DNA of 64,000 bases, taken from Rosa chinensis. Its lineage: Eukaryota; Streptophyta; Magnoliopsida; Rosales; Rosaceae. The notes beneath the pieces are model-generated. The model was not told where the DNA came from. It made no database searches and saw nothing but the letters and a program-made list of their open reading frames with translations. This document shows, one piece after another, positions 56,522 to 64,000 of this stretch. Location: the NCBI RefSeq assembly GCF_002994745.2, contig NC_037089.1:5001-69000 (forward strand), written 5' to 3'. The translations under genes and the position numbers were made by a program. Each line of letters begins with the position of its first letter. Position 1 is the stretch's first letter.

Positions 56522-57225
56522 GGACCCATTTTGTTCCCTCGGCTGAATCTGGTCTTGGCGGTTTGTCGTTCTTCCCCTTTTGCCTTTCGGATTTCAGGTC
56601 CTCCCAGGGGTGGTCGGGTTTGTCCGAGGGGGAGGGGTCATCAGCCAACGAGAGTATCTCATGTCGAACCCTGGCCTTTGCCACCGTGAGTGAGTTGCAC
56701 TGCTTGGCCACTTGCTGGGCACCCCTAACTGAGAGGTTTCCACTTAGTGTTAGTATCTTCATCATAAGCATATGTCCCGCCATGAAGCGTTGCAGTCCCC
56801 AAATAGCCTTTCTTCCCAATATGACGTTATAGGAAGAGGGGCAGTCGACTACGATAAGCTATGCTGAGATAGAGGCGACGGTGGGGTTGGTGCCGAGTGT
56901 GATTCTTAGTGTATCGGAGTCAAGTGGTTGGGTGATGTCCCCAAAGAAGCTAATTAGCGATTCATGATTCTGGTAGAGTTTGTTCCTTCCTCATTTGAGT
57001 CCTAGTAGCAGTTATTGAATATCATGTTTATTGCCGCTCCAGAGTCAATGAGGACCCTTCTGCATATGTAGTGGTCAATTTGCATGGTTATAACTTATGA
57101 GGAATGGGTCACTGTGGTGCCGGTGAATGGTGTCTTCTATTATGTTAAAAGTCACTTCTTCACATCTTACCTGCTCTGCCTCACGGCCCTGGTGGATGCC
57201 GAGAACTTAGTTTGCCCTTAGGGCA
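56522..57225 (-). pseudogene. Protease region, element C
   Basis: The right part is badly eroded (stops roughly every 20 codons). A 124-codon frame preserves the fold's end (GRKAIWGLQRFMAGHMLMMK, compare D's GRPALWLLKTFIAGHMLMMK) and the linker to RT, up to KWVR at 56,522 where the LTR of B begins. The active-site region is not readable with certainty. Confidence 0.65.
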
Positions 57226-59025
57226 CTAGCATTTCGCTTGGTGGTGGGCTTCTCCCCTGGTTGCACCGCCATGTATAGTCATAATCTCACCATAGACTTC
57301 AATGACATTGGTGCCAGTAGCAGGAGGCTTGTACTGTTGCAATTTACCATTATGGATGAGGGTCTCGATGGCGCTGTAGAGAGCATAGCACAGGTTGGTG
57401 TTGTGACCGTTGTCCTCATGATACGTGCAGTACTTACCATTGTCAACCCAATTGTGGGGTTTGTTGGAGAATTTCTTTTTGGAAGGTGGGGGTACGATGT
57501 CTTTGTGATTATTCCAGATGTCTTCATAGGAGGCAGTCAGAGTAGTGAACACCTAGTATCGTGGTGTTTGTACTGGTTTTGTGCATTGAGCGTCACGACT
57601 TCGGTTAGTTGTGTTATATTGTTGCTTATGCTTGTCTGGCTCTTACCGTAGTTGTATGATCCCTTGCTTTGCCTATTCCCCCCACGGTCCCATTGGTAGT
57701 CCCACTGACTGTCATTGTGTCGTTGTTGGGAATATGTTGTTACGGCTGGCGGTGCTGATGCTCCCCTTATGCTTTTACGTGTTCCTACATCGGGGTTCCC
57801 GAAGGTGTCTACCTCTGCCTAGGCATGTCTTATGGCTGGGTCCATTAGGTCATCGTAGTCCATGGGTTGATTTGCATTGATCTGGTAGAAGAACAACCCT
57901 GGTTGGAGGCTTTGCCAGAAAGCTGTCTGGGTTAGGTTCCTATCAAATTTGTGACACTTTGTTGCAGAAGACTTCCAACCGGTTACAAAAGACTTGAGGC
58001 TCTCCCCCTCCCATTGCTTTACTTGGAATAGCTGGGCAGTGCTGTGGAAACTGCTAGATCTGAGGATAAATCTAGCGACAAACTTATCAGTCAACTATTT
58101 GAAAATGTCAATTGAGTTGGCAGGGAGATTTAGGAACCAACTCAAGGCCTCATCAGATAATGTCTCCTTGAAGGCGTGGTAGGCCATATCATCTGTGTAG
58201 TGGGTGTCGTTGAGCTAGGATCTGAAAATTTTCAGGTGGTGGTATAGGTCTGTCTTCCCTTTGTATCGGTCCATTTTGAACTGTTTCGACCCTGGTGGGG
58301 AGTTTTTTGCCTGGACCCAGAGAGTGAAAGGGTTTGGTTTCTCCTCAAATCCTGCTGATATCGGGTGACAAGAGGCCCGCTGCTCCGCCAGCTCAATCAG
58401 GGACTGGAGTCTGTGTATTGTTTCGTTTATTTGTAGTAGTAGTCTGGTGTTGAGGTCTGATGCCGGTGTCTGGTTTGTGGCCAAGGAGATGTCGTCGGTG
58501 ATTGGTTGGGGCACTGGTAGTGGTGGCAGGTACTGCATGTTATCGGGGAACAAATGTGCTTTCAAATATACGAGGTGGGGTAGATGTCAGGGTGGCCGTG
58601 GTAGGTGTGATTAGGGTGGTTACTGGGGGAGTGGTTGTGGTTCCTGACAAGTTGGGGGACCTCGAGACTGTGGGTGCCGCTGGTGTGATGGTCGGGGTAC
58701 TGACGCCAAGTAAGGTGGGGAAGGGAGTATTAAGTGTCGCTCGTTCGAGGGCTGAGTTCTGCTCAATTTTTCTCTACAGAGTAGCTTGTAGCAATCGGTT
58801 CTCAGCTTCCAACTCTGTCGACTCTTGAGCGGCGAGATGTTGCGTGTGTTCTTGGGCCATTCACTCTCTCAAGTCATTTACATCCCGGCGCATAAGGTCG
58901 TAGGCTACTGTTGGGTCTGTAACTGGTCTACCGGAGTGGTCGGTGATCGCGGAGCTAGTGTTACCGGGGGACATGAAGTCGAGAGTTCGAGCTGTTGTGT
59001 CTTGGGGATTACTGTCGTCTGCCAT
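57226..59025 (-). pseudogene. gag, element C
   Basis: It starts MADDSNPQDTTARTL (ATG at 59,023-59,025), with a Glu/Gln-rich helix (about 58,770-58,860), a Thr/Pro-rich stretch, NMQYLPPLPVPQP (58,540; D has a like LRYLPPPPLPQP), the Retrotrans_gag core (57,819-58,200; KFVARFILRSSSFHSTAQLF) and the knuckle CTYHEDNGHNTNLC (near 57,435). Stops and frame changes in each part. Confidence 0.8.
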
Positions 59026-59045
59026 TGTGGTGAGCTTGTGGTACC

Positions 59046-59495
59046 ACTAGAAGAGCTCTTTCTAGTGCTAATTGTTGATGCAGTGTCGAGAGCTGCTATC
59101 TACAGAGATGAAGAGGTTGGATGCTCTATCCTAATACCTGCCAGCACATAAATAGGTTAAGGGGAAACCGGGGTTGCCCAGTCTATAACTCTCTTATGCC
59201 TAATTCAGTATCTGCTTATGAGATAAGGACAGGGAAAGGTATAGAGTGTAATAGTGAACTTACTTGATTGGGAAGGATTTCCCCCTTTTATAGGTGATGT
59301 TGGGCGGAGTGCTTATTTATTCTTCGATGTAGGAATGTTTCCCTTTGTATGTCAAGGGCTAGTTGACTGGCGTCTGGCACATACTTTTCAGCCTTTGGTG
59401 ATCTTTTCATTGCTTTTGGTGGCTATCGAGCTGTATATTTCTGATGTTTGCACCTTTGCACTCGTGTGGTATAAACATGGAGAGTGAAATTCACA
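59046..59495 (-). repeat. 5' LTR of element C (boundaries approximate)
   Basis: The outer end is ttcaca at 59,495 (sense TGTGAATTTC). The sense TATA region is cacctataaaaggggg (complement of about 59,281-59,296). The inner end is uncertain; the likely PBS on the minus strand is tggtaccacaagctc just before the gag ATG. Confidence 0.6.
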
Positions 59496-59639
59496 CTCCC
59501 CATTTTACAGTCCACACTTTATTATTTCTTTTTGTACTGTAGATTGTAAAAATACGATAAGAAAACCCTAGACGACTACGTGCAAGCAGAGTAATAGTGA
59601 GAGAGGTGCGTAAACCGTAACTTTTCATACCCTAGCTTT

Positions 59640-60664
59640 ATGACATGGATGCGGTGGATGAAATGGCGGTGTGATTAGAAGCCTCGCTGGGTCTGGAAGA
59701 TGGCCTTAAACTGGTGGATCTCAAGCTACCAAAGGGGGAGGGTCTGCGACGATCGTAGACGTATCTGGTTGGGAATTTGTTGACAGCCCGCGCGTTTAAC
59801 AAGCGCTCTTTCATGGGTATGTTTCGCTGAGCATGGAGGCTCAATGATTGGTACACGGCACAGGCACACGGCGACCGATTTCTGTTCACCTTAAATGATC
59901 CTTCTAACTGTAGCAGTATTCTCTGAGGTGGTCCATGGGGTTTTGATCGAGCACCGGCTGGTAATTATTAGCACCGTATGATGGTGTGGGAGACCTTATG
60001 CAAGTACCGCTGTCATCTCTTGCTTTCTGGATCAAGGTGAGAGGTCTGCCACCGGCCTATCACTCAGACCGATGTCTTCGACGCAGTGCTTTGGGCCGGT
60101 TTATATAGAAGGATATATACTATTGAATTTGAGCTGGCCGAATCCGGATTCAGGTCGACATTGACTTATCGGTGGTGCTCCATCAGAGTTTTATTGTGGA
60201 TGATGGGGTGGTAGTGGACCTGGACTTCTTCTTTTAGAACCTGTTTTTGACTCATGTTGGATTGCCCTGTGTTAGGCCACCGCTGCCGGAAATCTTGAGT
60301 AGTTCAACACCTCCGGCGGGTGGAACTTGGAGCGTATTCTGGCCCAAATGGAGTCTACACCAGTTATGGGACCAGCGTTGGTGTTTGGGGCCCAAACACA
60401 AGGATCAGAGTCACCTAGCTTAGCTAGGTTTGTGGACATGTCTCTGCAAAAAAACCTAAAACTCGCAGAGAGATTCATGTCCAAGCTTTGAAGACAATGG
60501 AGGCTTCTGGCAAGGATACAGTGGAAACTGATGTGATCGAAAGGGAGAATAAGGTGTCCAGCAAGAGTCTGTGATGCCTGTTGATGAAAAATTTTTGCCA
60601 ATGGAGTCTGAGCCAAGTCAAGCTGCTGGAGCAAACAAGGTGCTAGATCGTGTGGCAAGTATGC
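59640..60664 (+). pseudogene. DUF4283-like (LINE ORF1-type) pseudogene, 5' part
   Basis: Plus-strand pieces read SLGLEDGLKLVDLKLPK, VGNLLTARAFNKRSFMGMFR-AWRL, GDRFLFTLNDPS, GGPWGF and LSSLAFWIKVRGLPPAYHS. This order is that of the DUF4283 domain found at the N-terminus of plant LINE ORF1 and related zinc-knuckle proteins. Stops and frameshifts are frequent and the knuckle is not clearly readable. It is split at 60,664 by a solo LTR and continues at 63,391. No reverse transcriptase follows within the window. Confidence 0.7.
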
Positions 60665-63385
60665 TGACAGGGTCCGCCCCGGATTCCACCCTGGAATCCG
60701 AAGTGGCCCCGCGGGACCCACCTTTAAAGAAGGTTTACCAAAAATTTCGGCATAACCTCCCTTAAAAATGGGTAACCCAAAACCTGTAGAATTTCAATTT
60801 CACTTCTAAACAACCCTCCCAAAACTCCTGGAGCCACCCTGCTCCCAAAACCGCACAATTCCACAATTTAGAATAACAAATTATCCAATTAACTCAGATT
60901 ACAACCAAGTCATAGGTTACAATAATAATACAAAAATCTCAAGGTTATCAGAGCAGTCTAGAACCAAAAGAAATAACGATACACAAAGTAGGTTAGCAAG
61001 TAACCTACGAGGGATGGATGACAGCGGTGGTGCTAAGCCTCAACTCCTAAAGCCGAACAGCTACACTGCGAACTGGGCATTTGAAACCGAAGGGCCCAGG
61101 GGAAAGTACAAGAAAAACGTTAGCGTGAGTGGACAAAAAAAAAAAATAAACAATTTCGATTAAAAGGGATTTTATACTTTCCCACATTTATTTCTCTAAA
61201 AACTTCCGATGCATGCAATGATTAATGACAAATAAACAAGAGGAGTTCCACTCGTGAAAACCGACTAGCCCCGCTAGTCACATACGATTTAAAAGAAAAA
61301 GTTGGAACTCCGATACTTACAGAAAATAAGACCAGCCCCGCTGGTTAAACAAAAATCGAGCTAGCCCCGCTAGCTAAGTAGTAAAGTGAGTAGGGGAAGG
61401 CGATAGCCATACGAGTGAGCCTCCCAGGCTTGGGTGATAGCCTCCCAGGCTAAAAATACTCTCATGACTCCCGTAATATACCCTTACGCCACTAAGTGTA
61501 GCGATAGGATACCGGGCTACAGAATTACTGTCACAAAGACAGTAACCTGCGCCACAAAGGCGGAGGGCTACGGTGATCCCATCACCGCGCCACAAAGGCG
61601 GAAAATCAATGCTAGCAATGATAAGTCACCCAAAGTATGGCAAAAGAAAATCCGAAAACCATATAAATCCATAAAACTTCCCCAACTCTCGTAAATGAAT
61701 TTCCAACGACGTGTCCCACACGCCAAGATAATCTCATCTTCAAAATAAATAGGATATAAATAAGTATAAAGATTAACCTCATCGAAATCTCATTTCGAAA
61801 ATCTCATAAAAGTCTCAAATCGACGAATATAAATATAATATAAATAGTATAAATCCGGAAATCACATCGGAAATAAATAAATAAGGTAAGGAAAGCATAA
61901 TCCAATGACGTGACCCCGCACGCCATAAAATTTCCAAAATAATCAATATCCAAAACCATTTCTGAAAATAACCATACGCTCTGGAAAGTAATACGATAAA
62001 TAAATTATAACCGTATGCTCAAGAAGGTAAATGGATAAATAAAATAATCAACTCGGAAGCAAATAAATATATATGCATGCATCAATCTTTAAAAATAAAA
62101 GTCCACTCACAATATACGGCTAACGTGGTATCCAAGCGTAAGGATCCTCGTCGAGCGATAGGTCGGTATCACGTCCTGTACACAATTATAATCCGTAAAC
62201 AACAATTTGATAACTATTTACGATAATCAATAATTAATCTCAAAACCCATAACCTCAACTTCTCCAATCCTCTTCCACACCCAATCAAACTTCACCAATC
62301 CTTACCAAACTTCACCATTAATATCCATCCGTCGATTAATGTATTCCATATCGGAACAAGGGAAATCCGAAGGTCGGATTCCCACAATTCAACAACCGAA
62401 ACTCCCAAACTTCGGAAATTCACAACCAATTCCAAACTCCTCCAAAATCACCAAACTTCACATACAAGCTCTATGATAAATATAGAATTTAACTAGCCAG
62501 AAATTGAAATTAAAAAGCTACCCTAGCCGCCGTTACAGCGGCCCACAGTGGCGGCGCCGCCGCCACTGCCACTGCCACCAACTCCAATGGACACCAAAAT
62601 TTGACAGTAGCACCTTCTCAACACACTGATTCAACTTCTCAACTACAACATTCCCAAATAACAATTAAAAACGGCCGAAATCGATCAATGAACAAAAACC
62701 CAGAAATCCTCAAGAACCCTAGAATTTCAATTCGTCGATTCGGCATCTACACAACAAATCGTGATACAAGGCCATAGGGGAAATGATCAGTGATGAAAAC
62801 CGAACCTTCGATGCTAACCTGGTGGCCGGAGGTGGCCGGAATGGCCGGAAATCGGCGAAACCCCAAAACTGCAACCGGAGCAAACCTTGCTTCGATCCGA
62901 GCTTTCCCGGCCAAATCGTCGAAAACTAAGGGCACCAGCGTGACCAGGGGGAGGAGGCGACCCTGTGGTGGCCGGCTTTCTGCCGGGTGATGGCCGGACG
63001 GCGGCCAATCGAAGGGAAGAAGGATTTCCCGAAGAAGAAAGAGGGGAAAATCGGGGGAGAGGAGAGAGAAAGGTGGGTTTCCGATTTTGGAAACCTACCA
63101 CAGTAATTTTCCTTATATATATAATTTTCTTACCATGAACAGTAACTTTCTTAAATCACTCATAACTTTCGCACACGAACTCCGATTTTTACGTACCACA
63201 TATGCACGCGCTCGGTTTAACGTCCTCTACAACTTTCATGAAGGAAATTTTCTCAAATTTTGACCCGAACGAAAAGTCAACTTTTAGGGCCACTAAACGT
63301 ACTGAAACGATAGTAAAAGTGAAAATAAAAGTCGTTTACCGTCCAAATGACTAGTAAACGGGTAATTGAGATACGGGACGTTACA
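60665..63385 (+). repeat. Solo LTR, Tekay/Del-like, in the DUF4283 pseudogene
   Basis: A 2,721-bp sequence from TGACAGGGTCCGCCCC to GGGACGTTACA, flanked by TATGC (60,660-60,664; 63,386-63,390). It is homologous to 38,856-41,693 over most of its length, with near-identical blocks such as agccgccgttacagc and tcacatacaagctctatgataa. Confidence 0.95.
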
Positions 63386-63390
63386 TATGC

Positions 63391-63772
63391 TTTAGACGGG
63401 GCTGCAAACGAGGGCACAGAGAACGCTCTGGTGCCCGTGGTCAATCATCGACGGAAGAGGGCTAATGATGATGGTGTGTCGCCCAAGAAACCAAGATTGA
63501 GTTTGGCTGTGGGAAGAACAAACTTGGATGTTGTGTCAATGGGGTTAACTGTTTTGAAGAAAGCTTTGGAGGTACCAAAGAAGGAGGGCAGGCTGAGGGG
63601 AGCAAAAAATAAGAACAAGTCATATGTTAAGGTGGTCAAGACGTCGCCAATGAAGAAAGCAAAGTCTTCCAGGAAGACAGAGAAGTTGATTATTGGTTTG
63701 CCTCAGTTTAGCAGGCCAAATGAGGGTACTAGCTCCACCCGAAGCAAGGGGAGGGAGCTTTCTGTTGTTTAG
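63391..63772 (+). pseudogene. DUF4283-like pseudogene, 3' part
   Basis: After removing the LTR and one TATGC, the frame runs KYALDGAANEGTENALVPVV to the stop at 63,770-63,772. The tail is basic and Lys/Arg/Ser-rich (RRKRANDD, KKPRLSLAV, KKAKSSRKTEK), like the variable C-terminal regions of DUF4283 proteins. The open frame of about 125 codons is longer than anything upstream, which may be chance. Confidence 0.6.
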
Positions 63773-64000
63773 TTTTGTTCTTGTTAGAATAATGTCTATG
63801 CTAGTATAAGTGTATGAGCCTTTGTAAAAGTATTTAACTTCAATGTACCACAATTGCGTGCTCGGCGTTTAGAGTTAGGTAAAACATAGTGTCTATGAGG
63901 CGAGGTGTTTTTGTTAACATAGACTACTCTGCACTATCAATGTCTAAACAGAGTAGTCCATCTTTTTGTACCATTCTAATCTAATATGGGCTTGGGGATG
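63773..64000. other. Downstream flank, nothing recognised
   Basis: About 230 bp after the stop. It may be 3'UTR of the pseudogene: several AATAA-like words occur (e.g. gaataatg at 63,788), none decisive. Confidence 0.4.

Larger units (their letters stand above)
56522..59495 (-). mobile_element. Tat-type Ty3/gypsy element C, 5' part
   Basis: LTR, gag and part of protease on the minus strand. The rest of pol should lie beyond element B and is outside the window or lost. It is nearer to D than to A/B: gag starts soon after the LTR, has an N-terminal coiled coil, and shares EVYGEIMTIHGG with D's EVYGQIFMIHGG-like segment. It is heavily mutated, consistent with being the oldest layer of the stack. 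Confidence 0.75.

Noticed and set aside
59638..59889. 83-codon minus-strand frame
   Set aside because: The plus strand gives recognisable DUF4283 segments here; the minus frame is its shadow.

Overview
This window is repeat-rich plant nuclear DNA, almost certainly from a dicot; the sequence alone does not settle the family. I see no intact host gene, rRNA or tRNA gene, or CRISPR array. Nearly everything is a transposable element inserted into another. The long elements are Ty3/gypsy retrotransposons of the Tat type: a gag with a C-x2-H-x4-H-x4-C knuckle, D[ST]G protease, YVDD reverse transcriptase, a second archaeal-type RNase H before the integrase, and (in two of them) an antisense gene beyond the integrase. 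They sit beside long solo LTRs of Tekay/Del type, one copia-type LTR, a CACTA DNA transposon and a LINE-type (DUF4283) pseudogene.

Layout. 1-7,200: scrambled old pieces (RT fragments, an unusual LTR-3'UTR-LTR tandem at 2.6-4.4 kb, an LTR of family G, and a 540-bp inverted-repeat pair). 7,317-9,789: a plus-strand, intron-containing Transposase_28-like gene, cut by LTR element H (9,790 to about 13,450). 13,480-14,286: truncated Tekay-like LTR. 14,287-22,002: Tat element A on the minus strand. 22,003-25,040 and 42,632-45,172: Tat element D, split by a 17.6-kb CACTA element (25,041-42,631). Inside the CACTA lie the gag-pol-less LTR element G (27,297-37,638) and a solo LTR (38,856-41,693). Inside G lies a solo LTR (29,140-33,372) that itself holds another solo LTR (30,559-33,210). 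45,173-56,521: Tat element B, whose antisense gene is broken by a copia-type LTR. 56,522-59,495: 5' part of Tat element C. 59,640-63,772: DUF4283 pseudogene split by a solo LTR (60,665-63,385).

Read by junctions and target-site duplications, the history is a stack: C received B, B received D, D received both A and the CACTA, the CACTA received G, G received one LTR element, and that received another. This is up to seven levels of nesting. Exact target duplications are visible for the CACTA (TGA), G (CTAAT), and the solo LTRs at 29,140 (GATAC), 30,559 (GTTTG), 38,856 (CGGAG) and 60,665 (TATGC). For A, B, C and D only the right end lies in the window.

The most biologically interesting items are: (1) the CACTA carries spliced fragments of host genes, including two exons of a chloroplast-type adenylate kinase; (2) the Tat elements carry an antisense, multi-exon gene with conserved intron placement, ending tail-to-tail with pol; (3) the gag-pol-less element G shares a primer-binding site, PPT-like end and 3'UTR module with the A/B family and carries a tandem-repeat array, so it looks like a parasite of that family.
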